Part shown: positions 7,932 to 16,371 of the stretch, in pieces
Position numbering within the stretch: position 1 is the stretch's first letter
How the letters are laid out: each line of letters starts with the position of its first letter
Origin: CAYNHQ01 sp964397255
GTDB lineage: Bacteria; Bdellovibrionota_G; JALEGL01; DATDPG01
DNA: 64,000 bases
Reading direction: 5' to 3'
Assembly (NCBI GenBank): GCA_964397255.1
Contig: CAYNHQ010000007.1
Coordinates: 62,001-126,000, forward strand
Program-made: the position numbers and the translations under genes
Notes under the pieces: model-generated
The model's input: the letters and a program-made list of their open reading frames with translations, nothing else
What the model was told of the DNA's origin: nothing
Databases searched by the model: none

Positions 7932-9018
7932 CGACAGGCGAGAGATCGCCACGGGAGAGACCTAATAGCGCACCACCTCCCGCGAGGCAATTCGGTTGCC
8001 CGGCAAAGAGAAAAGAGGAGAGGTTGCAAAATCTCAATGCTTTTTGAGAGGAAAAAATAGTCCGCCGAGCGATACGAGTTTTAAAGAGGTGGCGTTAGCT
8101 TAAAGGTTAAAACCCCCCACAGGCCGGCATCCTGTAATGGAAAACGCCAAGCCTTTTCGATTAAACCCTGGGGGCCCAAGAAGTCCTTTTCGCAAGAAAA
8201 GAGATGGAAGAAGGCCGAGAGGGGAAGCAAAGAAAGGGAGATGCTTTCTTTGAGAGTTGAAAAGGCGGGAAGAAAAAAGCCTGCAAGGGGAAAAATCCCA
8301 AGAGAGTAAACCCTCCGACCTGAGCTAACCCCTCAGGAGCAAAAAGGAGCGGAGCTGTCGATTTGGAGAAAGTCGTCGAAGCACCGGGGAAAAGTCGGAA
8401 AGGTTTTTCTCAGAAGTGCAAGGACGAAGGGAGGAAGGGAAACCTTTTTTCGATCAATCGACGGAAAAAGACTCTGAAGGGAGAAACCCATGAGCGTTGG
8501 GAGCTGAAAAAAAGCTTCCTAGGAGTACGGGACGAAAATCCTCGAGAGGGTAGCCAAACCCTGAGGGGGAGACTTCTGAGGGAGAGGCCAACCTCTCTCA
8601 GACGCCAGGGATGGTGAAAAGAAGGGTTCCGGACCGCTGACATATGCTGCAGGGAACGTAAGCTGAGGCAAGGGGCAGGCTGGCTGGCTTTGGTCGAACA
8701 AGGACAGCAAAAGTCTGCGGGACTTGCGGGTGAGAGACGTTGATGGTGGGCGTGAAGCGAAAAGGGCTTGGACCTTTTTCGAAAGGAAAAGGCCGCGGCC
8801 TGAATCCGAAAACCCGAAGGCGGCTTGAGAGAGCATGGCGAACGGGGAGAGAGCAAGGCATACGTTCTCTAGGATTCACGACGAGCGGTTCTTGAATCGC
8901 AACGGCCACGAACGACGGAGAATTCCAGGGAGCAATCCCACTGGAATACAACCCGGAAGAAACCTTACACCTTGAAAAGCGCCAACCGTATGTGATCTGT
9001 CGCCTGTCGCTTTTTTTT
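7932..9018 (+). ncRNA. large structured non-coding RNA, about 1.1 kb, class not recognised
   Basis: The segment is purine-rich on this strand, has no plausible coding frame and contains many perfect hairpins. Examples: GGCGA/TCGCC with GAGA loop (7937-7950); CGGGAG/CTCCCG (7952-7982); GGCAA/TTGCC (7986-8000); an outer GGCGTT/AACGCC helix (8091-8148) enclosing ACAGG/CCTGT; CTTTTC/GAAAAG with GCAA loop (8186-8201); AAAGAAAG/CTTTCTTT (8229-8251); CCTGAG/CTCAGG (8319-8337); GGAAGG/CCTTTT with GAAA loop (8433-8448); AGGGT/ACCCT (8547-8562); a ten-pair helix with CCAA loop (8576-8601); CCTTT/AAAGG with TTCG loop (8773-8786); and a ten-pair helix with GCAA loop (8922-8947). It ends in AAAAGCG/CGCTTTT followed by eight T (8975-9018). 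GNRA loops on many helices are typical of large folded RNAs and ribozymes. RNase P, tmRNA and group II intron signatures were not found. Orientation follows the terminal T-run; exact ends are uncertain. Confidence 0.65.
8975..9018 (+). terminator. terminator of the structured RNA
   Basis: Seven-pair stem AAAAGCG (8975-8981) with CGCTTTT (9008-9014), a loop of about 26 bases, and a run of eight T at 9011-9018. It lies just five bases from the stop of the convergent small membrane protein gene. Confidence 0.5.
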
Positions 9019-9022
9019 GGCC

Positions 9023-9244
9023 CTACGCCTTGGACCGTTTCATCGTTGCTACCAGTTCTAGCTCTTCACTCATGACCGTTTGGTCTTTGCGAATCGCCTG
9101 CAACTCATTTTCGATCACGCGCATCCTCCGATGAATAAGCATGATCGCGTAGAGGGTAAAAAGTGCCGAGATTGAAAGTGTGACGACAAAGATAGTGTCT
9201 TCCACCGACCAAGTTTGGCCCAAATCAATCATCATTTTTGACAT
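9023..9244 (-). CDS. small membrane protein with a coiled-coil tail
   Basis: Seventy-three residues: a short start, one hydrophobic helix (about residues 17-38, with FVVTLSISALFTLYAIMLI), then a charged, heptad-like tail (RRMRVIENELQAIRKDQ). A clean AAAGGAG site lies 8 bases upstream of the ATG at 9244, which fixes the start. It is convergent with the structured RNA and divergent from queE. No family is recognised; the architecture resembles small scaffold or septum-associated proteins but that is not evidence of function. Confidence 0.7.
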   Translation of the reverse strand: MSKMMIDLGQTWSVEDTIFVVTLSISALFTLYAIMLIHRRMRVIENELQAIRKDQTVMSEELELVATMKRSKA

Positions 9245-9306
9245 CCGATTTTCTCCTTTATGCGCCTGTTGCCAACAGGCCCGATTTCGGTGTATCGCCC
9301 AGCGCG

Positions 9307-9954
9307 ATGTCGAGCCAAACTCTGCTCATCAAGGAAATCTATTTGTCGATCCAAGGAGAGTCAACTTGGGCGGGTCTTCCATGCGTCTTGGTCCGCCTCA
9401 CCGCTTGCGATCTCCGTTGCAACTATTGTGATAGCGAATATGCCTTTACCGGCGGAAATTTGATGACAATCGATCAAATTCTAAATGCGGCGGAGCGTTA
9501 CTCCTGTGCGCTGGTCGAAATTACCGGCGGCGAACCTCTCCTGCAGCCCAATGTTTATCGCTTAATGGAGGCTCTCGCGGATCTTGGGAAAACCGTTTTG
9601 CTCGAAACGTCGGGAGCGCATGACATATCCAAATGTGATCCGCGAGTTCATCGAGTCGTCGATTTGAAATGCCCTTCCAGCGGAGAAATGGACCGAAATC
9701 GGTACGACAACATGTCCATCCTTCGATCGACCGATGAAGTGAAGTTCGTCATCGGCGACCGAGCCGATTTTGATTGGTCCGTTCAGATGGTTCAGGAGTT
9801 CGGCCTCATTAATCGATGCCCCGTTCTATTTTCCGCCGTTTGGAAAAAATTGGAACTCCCTCAGCTTGCGAACTGGGTTCGTGACAGCCGGTTGCCGGTT
9901 CGGGTGCAGCCACAACTCCACAAAATTTTGTGGGGTTCTACTCCTTCCACTTAA
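9307..9954 (+). CDS. queE: 7-carboxy-7-deazaguanine synthase QueE
   Basis: Radical SAM enzyme that rearranges 6-carboxy-tetrahydropterin to 7-carboxy-7-deazaguanine in the queuosine/deazapurine pathway. The protein of about 215 residues has IKEIYLSIQGESTWAG at its start and the cluster-binding CDLRCNYCD (Cx3Cx2C), then EITGGEPLLQ. The frame is open further upstream to 9238, but the ATG at 9307 starts right at the conserved QueE sequence and fits the family length. Its 3' end overlaps the convergent neighbour by 17 bases. No other queuosine gene is visible in the window. Confidence 0.93.
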   Translation: MSSQTLLIKEIYLSIQGESTWAGLPCVLVRLTACDLRCNYCDSEYAFTGGNLMTIDQILNAAERYSCALVEITGGEPLLQPNVYRLMEALADLGKTVLLETSGAHDISKCDPRVHRVVDLKCPSSGEMDRNRYDNMSILRSTDEVKFVIGDRADFDWSVQMVQEFGLINRCPVLFSAVWKKLELPQLANWVRDSRLPVRVQPQLHKILWGSTPST

Positions 9955-11788
9955 TAAAGGAGACCGAAGATATTTCTTTCTTCTGGGAACGCTTTTCGGC
10001 AAGGCGCAACTCTACTTCTGCTTGATGAAATTTCGGATCGGCAGAGAGCGCACGTTTAAACGCGATGCCAGCTTTTTCATAGTCTTGCTCGAGTGAAAAA
10101 ATTCGCCCCATGATGTAGTGACCCTCGGCTTCGTTCGGCGAAACCTGTGTTCCTCGAATCACGATTCGTTTCCATTTCTCAAACGCCTCACGGTCAACCA
10201 GACCCGCCACATGCGCCGCCTGTATTTGGGCAAACCCATAATACACGTACGCAATTCCATATTCTTTAAACCATCGCATCGCATCTTCGAACACTTTGGT
10301 CGCTCGGAGAAATTCCTTTTTTTCCAAAAATTGTTTCCCGATCGCAAGAAGTTCCGCAGGTTTAAAAATATCTCTTGGCTCCCCAGGGAGTTTGCCCTCC
10401 GACTGGTACGTCCGAATGATGAAGTCCCTTCGTCCCTGCAGCGTCCCGATCATTTCATAGGCTCTACGGTATGCGGTCGGACGTGCGTCCCAAGCTGGCG
10501 CATCTCTCAAAGGTGCCATCTTTTCGTCATACGCTTTACGAATCTCCTCATCGGAGACCTGGTCACTCACACCCAAGAGTTCAAAAGGAGATTGATCCGG
10601 GGCCGCAGGCGTAATGGGCATAAAGGGAGTCGCAGGCCGCGCTGTTTCCACTTTTTTGATCGTGCCGGACTTCACTTCAATCGTCCCGAGCATAAGAAGT
10701 GTGTAGAAAAGATGATAGACATCGATATCGCGCGAGAGCTTCATGCCGATGATTTCGGAAAGGGTTTTGCCCGTTTGAATTTGCCGCGCAATTTTGATGT
10801 CCCAGGTGGCCAGCCTGTAGTCTTCCAAACGGAAAGGCTGTTCTGCGATCCGTGGACGCCCATCCATGAAATTAGTGAGCTCGGACTGAAGCTGGGCCAG
10901 ACTAAAATGCTCCTTTACGCCTCGAAGGCACAGTTGCGGGATCGTAAGATCCACAGGAGTCAGCTCTTTTCGAAACACTTTTCCCGGAACAAAGAGAAAT
11001 TTTCCATCGCGCCAGGAAAAAATTTCGGAAAATTTTTCGCGCGCCTGTTGCTTCAACGCCTCATCCAATTCATAGGGCTCCAATAGGCCCATCTGAATAA
11101 GGGTTTCTCCCTGCCGCTTCTTCAGTTCCGCCATGGCCGCCAGTGATTTTGTTAATTCCTCCGAATTCAAACGTCCTTTTCGCACCAAAATTTGACCTAA
11201 ACACTCTTGCTCTAAGTTCGAGACGACAAATTTCGGCTCTCCAGATTCAAACGTGATGAGCTTTTTCACCGAGGCGCATTCCAGACGCAATGTCCCCGTT
11301 TCTTTCTTCACATAGAGATGAAAAACGATTCGAATGAATGGGAATTCCGACAAATTTCCTGTGGAGGTGAATTCCTTTCCTGCGATCGTTCGAACCGGCA
11401 CAAGCTTCTCTCCCGTTTTGAGGAGAAATTGTACCTTCGCCAGAAAAGCTTCGGGGGTCACGGGCTTGGCCAGAACTTCGTTAATGCCGGCATCTTTTAC
11501 GGTACGAGCAAACTTGGGCCCCGCATAAACCGACGAGATCAAGAGAATGGGAACTTTTTCCCCCTTCGGAATATCTCGAACCTGTTTTGCTAATTCAATT
11601 CCATTAAGTTTGGGAATGAGGCCTTCAATGATGAGCAACTGAGGTAGATTCTCTTGGCAGTGGTCCAGCGCCTTTGCTCCATCATTCAACGTCTCCACGG
11701 TATACCCGTTTGATCGGAGGAGTGTGGCCACCGATTCCGCAAATGCCTTGTCGGGATCGACAATTAAAATGACATCTTTTTCTTCCAT
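9938..11788 (-). CDS. pseudo-receiver / PATAN (DUF4388) / degenerate J-domain / TPR regulatory protein
   Basis: A cytoplasmic signalling protein of 616 residues. Residues 1-125 form a receiver fold (ILIVDPDKAF, LLISSVYAG, AKPVTPEAF), but the phospho-acceptor Asp is replaced by Glu55 (LLIIEGLIP), so it may be locked in an active-like state. Residues of about 140-290 match the PATAN/DUF4388 domain common in deltaproteobacterial regulators. Around 400-440, SPFELLGVSDQVSDEEIRKAY resembles the start of a DnaJ domain without the HPD motif. The last 130 residues carry TPR-like helices. Together these suggest an adaptor that senses through protein contacts rather than phosphorylation. It is upstream of, and in line with, the peptidase and flavin reductase genes when read leftwards. 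Confidence 0.8.
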   Translation of the reverse strand: MEEKDVILIVDPDKAFAESVATLLRSNGYTVETLNDGAKALDHCQENLPQLLIIEGLIPKLNGIELAKQVRDIPKGEKVPILLISSVYAGPKFARTVKDAGINEVLAKPVTPEAFLAKVQFLLKTGEKLVPVRTIAGKEFTSTGNLSEFPFIRIVFHLYVKKETGTLRLECASVKKLITFESGEPKFVVSNLEQECLGQILVRKGRLNSEELTKSLAAMAELKKRQGETLIQMGLLEPYELDEALKQQAREKFSEIFSWRDGKFLFVPGKVFRKELTPVDLTIPQLCLRGVKEHFSLAQLQSELTNFMDGRPRIAEQPFRLEDYRLATWDIKIARQIQTGKTLSEIIGMKLSRDIDVYHLFYTLLMLGTIEVKSGTIKKVETARPATPFMPITPAAPDQSPFELLGVSDQVSDEEIRKAYDEKMAPLRDAPAWDARPTAYRRAYEMIGTLQGRRDFIIRTYQSEGKLPGEPRDIFKPAELLAIGKQFLEKKEFLRATKVFEDAMRWFKEYGIAYVYYGFAQIQAAHVAGLVDREAFEKWKRIVIRGTQVSPNEAEGHYIMGRIFSLEQDYEKAGIAFKRALSADPKFHQAEVELRLAEKRSQKKEISSVSFIKWKE

Positions 11789-11801
11789 GATGGAAACAGA
11801 C

Positions 11802-12677
11802 TCATGGGTATCCTACCACGCCTTTCGATGTCGCAATCGCATGAAGAATGCAAGGGGTGCTGGTCTCCACAGCAAAATTTCCCTGAGCATCCACCGCAAT
11901 GACACCTCCCCTCCCCCCAAAATTTCGAAATTCCGAAAAGGTTCGAGCCATCGCCTCTGAAAGTGTCAAGCCATCATCCACACGGGTGACAATTTTGGTG
12001 GCAAGTGCATGCTCTACAATTTCTTCGCCGATCCCGGTCGCGGATACAGCCGCCAAACGGGATGCATAGGTTCCAGCGGCGGTAGCTGAATCGCTCACCC
12101 GCCCGACGATTTCGACCCCTTTTCCACCCGTAGAAGTAGCAGCCGCTAGATTCCCGCTTCGATCGACGGCCACGGCCCCCACAGTTCCATGCCCTTCCCG
12201 AAAAGAACGAGGAGAGCGCTTGGCCTTCGCTTGCCATTCCGAATAGCTCTTCTCTGTGATCGGATCATAAGGAGGAAACTTGGCGGCTCTCGCATAGACT
12301 TGAGCCCCTTCTGACGCGAGTACACGATCATTTTCTTCCAACAGCTTCTTCGCCACCAAAATCGGATTTTTTGTTTCCTCGAGATTGACGACACCTGAGA
12401 ATCGCTTTCGATGACCATCCATCAGAGCGGCGGAAAGTCGGGCGACTCCATCGCTCTGGAGTTTTCCCCCGGTCCCGGCATTGAATTGAGGATCATCCTC
12501 CAACTGAGTCACGGCCCAAACAACTGAGTCGAGAGCTGATTCTGACTGGAGTCGTTCATATGTTTCGGCCGCGATTCGGTGAAGCGACGCTCTGGCTTGA
12601 TCGGCCTCCATCTGGTTGGCGGGAAGCTCCGCCGCGCCGGCGTGAATAACCAATACTGGAAGTGAGTTCATATCCAT
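11802..12677 (-). CDS. isoaspartyl peptidase / type III L-asparaginase (Ntn-hydrolase)
   Basis: N-terminal-nucleophile hydrolase that cleaves isoaspartyl dipeptides and asparagine. The 291 residues begin with VLVIHAGAAE, contain DDPQFNAGTGG and the autocleavage site GHGTVGAVAVD, where Thr165 would become the new N-terminus of the beta chain, and TSTGG downstream, all typical. The start is either 12677 or the second Met two codons later. It sits 8 bases downstream of the flavin reductase gene and 13 bases before the PATAN protein in the same direction, so the three are probably one transcript. Some insertions and changes (AELP instead of GG near the start) make specificity uncertain. Confidence 0.88.
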   Translation of the reverse strand: MDMNSLPVLVIHAGAAELPANQMEADQARASLHRIAAETYERLQSESALDSVVWAVTQLEDDPQFNAGTGGKLQSDGVARLSAALMDGHRKRFSGVVNLEETKNPILVAKKLLEENDRVLASEGAQVYARAAKFPPYDPITEKSYSEWQAKAKRSPRSFREGHGTVGAVAVDRSGNLAAATSTGGKGVEIVGRVSDSATAAGTYASRLAAVSATGIGEEIVEHALATKIVTRVDDGLTLSEAMARTFSEFRNFGGRGGVIAVDAQGNFAVETSTPCILHAIATSKGVVGYP

Positions 12678-12684
12678 GAACGAG

Positions 12685-13152
12685 CTAATAGCTCAAACCG
12701 TTCTTCCGAATGTGAACGCGTGGCTCACCCTCATTGAGCAGCCGACCGTCCAACACGTCGGCGACAATCACATGATGGTCTCCTGCATCCACCCGCGTTC
12801 GCACACGGCATTCCATTGCGGCATGGGCATCCAAAAGAATCGGAGATCCCTGTCTTCCCGCTTCAGTTTTTAGGCCTTCAAAGGGTTTAGCGTTTCCACC
12901 CTTTGCAAATCGGGAATATAGATCCTTGTCTTCTTTTGAAAGAACATGAACCGCGAATGCCCCATGTTCCTGAAGGAGCGGGTCAATCGGCCGGTCTTTG
13001 TGAACGGCTAACATGATGGTCGGGGGTTCAAACGAGGCCTGTTGAACCCAAGATGCCAGCAAAGCGGCTTCTTCGTCGCCGCGTTTCGCGGTAATCACAA
13101 AAATACCGCTGGGGATTCTTCCGAGGGCCTGAGCAAATGGTTCGATTGGCAT
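12685..13152 (-). CDS. flavin reductase-like FMN-binding protein
   Basis: A 155-residue protein of the flavin reductase/FMN-binding split-barrel family. The opening ALGRIPSGIFVITA and the central SWVQQASFEPPTIMLAV are the family signature (flavin contacts), followed by AFAVHVLSKED. Such proteins supply reduced FMN to a monooxygenase or carry out NAD(P)H-dependent flavin reduction; no partner oxygenase is visible. It is the first gene of a probable three-gene leftward operon. Confidence 0.88.
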   Translation of the reverse strand: MPIEPFAQALGRIPSGIFVITAKRGDEEAALLASWVQQASFEPPTIMLAVHKDRPIDPLLQEHGAFAVHVLSKEDKDLYSRFAKGGNAKPFEGLKTEAGRQGSPILLDAHAAMECRVRTRVDAGDHHVIVADVLDGRLLNEGEPRVHIRKNGLSY

Positions 13153-13177
13153 GGCGGCGCGTTATAACATGTCGCTT

Positions 13178-13206
13178 TTGACAGGGCTACAGTCCGTTGA
13201 TATTCA
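13178..13206 (+). promoter_or_regulatory. putative sigma70-type promoter of the TPR/BMC-like pair
   Basis: A consensus TTGACA (13178-13183), 17-base spacer and TATTCA (13201-13206). Transcription would start around 13213, leaving a leader of only about five bases before the ATG at 13218. Confidence 0.45.
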
Positions 13207-13217
13207 CCGAGATCTCG

Positions 13218-13703
13218 ATGCCGGATGACCATACCAAGCTCGAAGCCCGCAGACTCTTTACGAAAGCATACGATCTCCAAATGAAGGGCCAGCTTGAAGA
13301 CGCGGTGCTCGTATATAAGCAGTCCATCGAGCTTTCTCCGACAGCCGAAGCCCATACCTTCCTGGGTTGGACGTACAGTTTCATGGGAAAATTTGAAGAA
13401 GCCATTGTGGAATGCAAACAAGCCATCAAAATTGACCCGGAATTTGGAAATCCTTGGAATGATATCGGCGCATATTTGATTGAAATGGGCAGGGAAGACG
13501 AGGCAATTTCATTCTTGGAAAAGGCCAAGGAAGCCAAGCGATATGAAAATCCCTGTTTTGCGTACTTCAATTTGAGCCGAATCTTTATTAAGAAGGGGAT
13601 GCTTCAGCGAGCCGCTCTGGAACTTCGAGGAGCCCTGACTTCAAATCCTGATTATCTGGCCGCGCGTGAATCGCTCGATCAAATCGAAAGTCAGATTAAT
13701 TAA
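13218..13703 (+). CDS. TPR-repeat protein
   Basis: About 161 residues made of three to four tetratricopeptide repeats, visible as AYDLQMKGQLEDAVLVYKQ, FLGWTYSFMGKFEEAIVEC, DIGAYLIEMGREDEAISFL and FNLSRIFIKKGMLQRAALEL. TPR proteins are protein-protein adaptors. A TTG seven codons upstream (13197) keeps the frame open, but it lies upstream of the predicted transcription start, so the ATG at 13218 is preferred. The stop overlaps the next start (TAATG), implying coupling with the BMC-like protein. Confidence 0.85.
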   Translation: MPDDHTKLEARRLFTKAYDLQMKGQLEDAVLVYKQSIELSPTAEAHTFLGWTYSFMGKFEEAIVECKQAIKIDPEFGNPWNDIGAYLIEMGREDEAISFLEKAKEAKRYENPCFAYFNLSRIFIKKGMLQRAALELRGALTSNPDYLAARESLDQIESQIN

Positions 13704-14356
13704 TGGCGGTTCCTTCAGAAAAAATCGATCTTCGGACCTACACGTATATCGATATTCTTCAGCCTCAACTCGCGGGGTTTTTACAAACCGTGGCCTCCGG
13801 ATTCCAACCGCTGGAAGGGCAGGCTTCTCTCTTCGTCGAGATCGCGCCGGGAATTTCAATCAATCGGGTCACGGACATTGCACTGAAACAAACGTCTTGC
13901 ACCCCTGCGATGCAGATCGTTGAGCGAGCCTACGGTCTCTTAGAACTTCATCACGATGACCAAGGACAAGTGCGTGAAGCGGGCAACGCCATTTTGGATT
14001 TCTTTGGTCTGAAGGAAGAGGCTCGACTCAAACCTCATATCCTCACAAGCGAAATCATTAGAGGCATCGATGGCTATCAAACCATGCTGATCAATCGTAT
14101 GCGGCATGGCCAAATGATTCTTCAGGGTGATACTTTCTATATCCTCGAAGTTCATCCGGCGGGATATGCCGCGTTCGCCGCAAACGAAGCGGAGAAAGCT
14201 TCACCCATTCAGCTTTTGGAGATGATGGCATTCGGGGCCTTCGGAAGACTCTATCTTTCCGGGAATGAGGCGGAAATTTTGGAAGCGGAAAAGTCTATTC
14301 GTGCCTCCTTGAATAAATTCACTGGCCGCGAAAATAGCGGAAAAGAGAAAAGTTAG
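13703..14356 (+). CDS. tandem BMC-like (bacterial microcompartment shell fold) protein, tentative
   Basis: A 217-residue protein with two related halves: residues 43-99 (LFVEIAPG ... PAMQIVERAYGLLELHHDDQ ... EAGNAIL) and 145-203 (FYILEVHPAG ... PIQLLEMMAFGAFGRLYLSG ... EAEKSI). The order (Glu-x-x-Pro-Gly start, helix, strand ending in a short acidic turn, helix) resembles the BMC shell-protein fold in duplicated form. No other shell protein or encapsulated enzyme is in the window, so if the fold is right it has been recruited to another job. It is translationally coupled to the TPR protein. The internal duplication is seen directly; the fold is inference. Confidence 0.5.
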   Translation: MAVPSEKIDLRTYTYIDILQPQLAGFLQTVASGFQPLEGQASLFVEIAPGISINRVTDIALKQTSCTPAMQIVERAYGLLELHHDDQGQVREAGNAILDFFGLKEEARLKPHILTSEIIRGIDGYQTMLINRMRHGQMILQGDTFYILEVHPAGYAAFAANEAEKASPIQLLEMMAFGAFGRLYLSGNEAEILEAEKSIRASLNKFTGRENSGKEKS

Positions 14357-15333
14357 ATCAACTGATCTTTTTTCAACCAATCATAGGTTCGGCGAAGGGC
14401 GTCTTCAATCGGGCGAGGAAAATAACCAAGCTCATTTTGTGCCTTTGATAAATCGAAAAAAAGCCGAAGTTTGGTCACGCGTTCGATCAAATCCGACGTC
14501 AATTCTCCTCGATAACCGAATTGTTCCGCCGTCCGTAGCAAGGCTTTCAAGCCGCCGTAATACCAGATCGGCATTTCAGATTGAGGGGCCCGAACACCCG
14601 TCAGTGAAGCAATACGAAGAAGAAGATCGCGAATTTCTACATTTTCTCCGCCCAGAATGTATCGTTCACCGATTCTTCCCTGTTCCGCGGCACGAAAAAT
14701 TCCATCCACGACATCCTCCACATCCACAAAATTGGTTCCTCCCCTCACCCACCACCGTACCTTTCTTTGAGCTACGGCTCGAACGTAACTGGTAACGTGA
14801 AGGTTGTAATCGTAAGGTCCAAAAATAGCGGCCGGATTAACGATAACGACCGGAAGACCCTTTTTTGCTTCTTGAAGAACCATCTCTTCGGCAACTCGCT
14901 TCGAGACAAAATAGGGAGAGTCCCATTTTTTGAGATTGTAAGGAGTCTCCTCATTCGCCAGGCTGCCAGGTAAACTGGAAGCGATGGTAACAATGGAGCT
15001 CACATAGATCACTTTCGGAATGGCCAGCTCGCCCGCGGCTTCGACCACCGCATGGGTTCCTTCCACGTTTGCACGATGCGATTCGAGAACTCGATTCCGA
15101 TTATACGTTATGAGAGCCGCAGAGTGTATGACGAGATCAGAATGCTTCATTCCACGAAAAAGGGCTGCGCGATCGCAAATATCTCCCACGACTTCTTTCG
15201 GTCGAACTCCTCGCAAAGCGCGAAGCGAGGAAGTCGGTCGACGAAAAAGTGTAACATCGTGACCCTCCGCGACAGCGCGGCGAACTACGTGGGATCCCAC
15301 CAAACCCGTTGCGCCCGTGACGAATATTTTCAC
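14353..15333 (-). CDS. NAD(P)-dependent epimerase/dehydratase (extended SDR)
   Basis: An extended short-chain dehydrogenase of 326 residues. The Rossmann GATGLVG is at about 7-13, the DxD-type turn follows in VVGDICD, NVEGT is present, and the catalytic YFVSK (YxxxK) with an upstream YVSSI (Ser) complete the active site. It resembles dihydroflavonol-reductase/HpnA-like members that act on polyprenyl, sterol-like or sugar substrates; no closer call is possible. The 3' end overlaps the convergent BMC-like gene by 4 bases, and the 5' end lies 55 bases from thiL in a divergent arrangement. Confidence 0.88.
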   Translation of the reverse strand: MKIFVTGATGLVGSHVVRRAVAEGHDVTLFRRPTSSLRALRGVRPKEVVGDICDRAALFRGMKHSDLVIHSAALITYNRNRVLESHRANVEGTHAVVEAAGELAIPKVIYVSSIVTIASSLPGSLANEETPYNLKKWDSPYFVSKRVAEEMVLQEAKKGLPVVIVNPAAIFGPYDYNLHVTSYVRAVAQRKVRWWVRGGTNFVDVEDVVDGIFRAAEQGRIGERYILGGENVEIRDLLLRIASLTGVRAPQSEMPIWYYGGLKALLRTAEQFGYRGELTSDLIERVTKLRLFFDLSKAQNELGYFPRPIEDALRRTYDWLKKDQLI

Positions 15334-15388
15334 CGCGCGATCTTACGTAGCACTTGTAAAACAGCAACGGCTGAGGCATTGGCATAAT

Positions 15389-16348
15389 GTGAACGAATTT
15401 CAATTGGTCGAAAAACTTTCCAAAGTTTTCGGCCGGCCGACTTTCCCCCATTTCGGGATAGGAGATGACGCGGCTATTTTCCGGCCCAAGAAAGACGCAG
15501 ATCTTCTTTGGACCACAGACACACAAGTGGAAGGAATACATTTTAAAAGAAAGTGGCTTCGACCGCGCGAAATAGGTTGGCGAGCCGCCACCGGGGCGTT
15601 AAGCGACATTGCCGCGATGGGAGGATCTCCATGGTACGCGCTTGTATCCTTCCACACGCCCACTCATCGAACCCGCGACCTGACCGAGGTCGCCCGTGGA
15701 ATTAGGGACCGCTGTTCAAAATACGGAATGACAATTCTGGGAGGGAATCTCACGCGCAGTCCGACATTTTCGATCGATATCTCGGTTATTGGGGGAGTGA
15801 AAAAAGGAATGACATTGTCGCGATCAGGCGCTAGGCCGGGCGATGACGTTTACATTTCTGGATTCCCTGGAAGAGGGGCGCTCGCATTGGCGCTTTTCAA
15901 ACGCTTTGATTTCCATGCAAGAAGTCATGCGATGGTATCTTCCTGGATTCATTCTCTGCCACGAATTGAACTAGGGAAAAAACTGATTCGTATTGCCACA
16001 GCGGCCATAGATGTCAGCGACGGGTTGATTGCTGACGCGAAACGACTGGCAGAAGCCAGCCAAGTTAATCTGAAAATAGATGGAACGAAATGGATCACGA
16101 ATCGGAGAATCCAAGAGGCATCCAGGAAACTTCATTCTTCGCCTAAAAAACTCCTCTTTGGTCCGAGTGACGATTATGAGCTTCTTTTTTCCGCTCCTAG
16201 ATCCGTGAGAGAAAAGCTTTCTAAGTTCAAAGAGGTCAGTCGCATCGGAAAAGCACTAAAAGGGAATGGGAAAGTCAGTTTAAACATAGGGGGAACAAAA
16301 GTATACAATAATCATAACGGTTGGGATCATTTTAATAAAAATGGTTAA
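15389..16348 (+). CDS. thiL: thiamine-monophosphate kinase ThiL
   Basis: Phosphorylates thiamine monophosphate to the diphosphate cofactor, which the neighbouring KorB-type enzyme needs. About 319 residues with GIGDDAAIF near the start, TTDTQVEGIHF, GALSDIAAMGG and IDVSDGLIADAKRLAE, all metal- and nucleotide-binding signatures of ThiL. The start is uncertain. The frame runs back to a GTG at 15317 inside the divergent SDR gene, but the GTG at 15389 (VNEFQLVEKL) matches the usual family start and length. Confidence 0.93.
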   Translation: MNEFQLVEKLSKVFGRPTFPHFGIGDDAAIFRPKKDADLLWTTDTQVEGIHFKRKWLRPREIGWRAATGALSDIAAMGGSPWYALVSFHTPTHRTRDLTEVARGIRDRCSKYGMTILGGNLTRSPTFSIDISVIGGVKKGMTLSRSGARPGDDVYISGFPGRGALALALFKRFDFHARSHAMVSSWIHSLPRIELGKKLIRIATAAIDVSDGLIADAKRLAEASQVNLKIDGTKWITNRRIQEASRKLHSSPKKLLFGPSDDYELLFSAPRSVREKLSKFKEVSRIGKALKGNGKVSLNIGGTKVYNNHNGWDHFNKNG

Positions 16349-16371
16349 TATTGTGTAATATATGTTTACGT

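Noticed and set aside
8410..8951. Overlapping minus-strand frames of 100-148 codons within the structured RNA region
   Set aside because: They have low-complexity Ser/Pro/Arg/Phe composition typical of antisense to purine-rich DNA, no ribosome-binding site, no recognisable domain, and they are crossed by the hairpins.
7932..9018. Structured RNA as RNase P RNA, tmRNA or group II intron
   Set aside because: It is too long for RNase P RNA or tmRNA and their conserved core sequences were not seen. A helix at about 8829-8870 has AGC opposite GTT like intron domain V, but the loop and length do not fit and no reverse transcriptase or clear boundary is present.
10118..11086. 322-codon plus-strand frame
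   Set aside because: It is antisense to the PATAN protein gene, with no domain and with Phe/Arg/His-rich composition typical of shadows.
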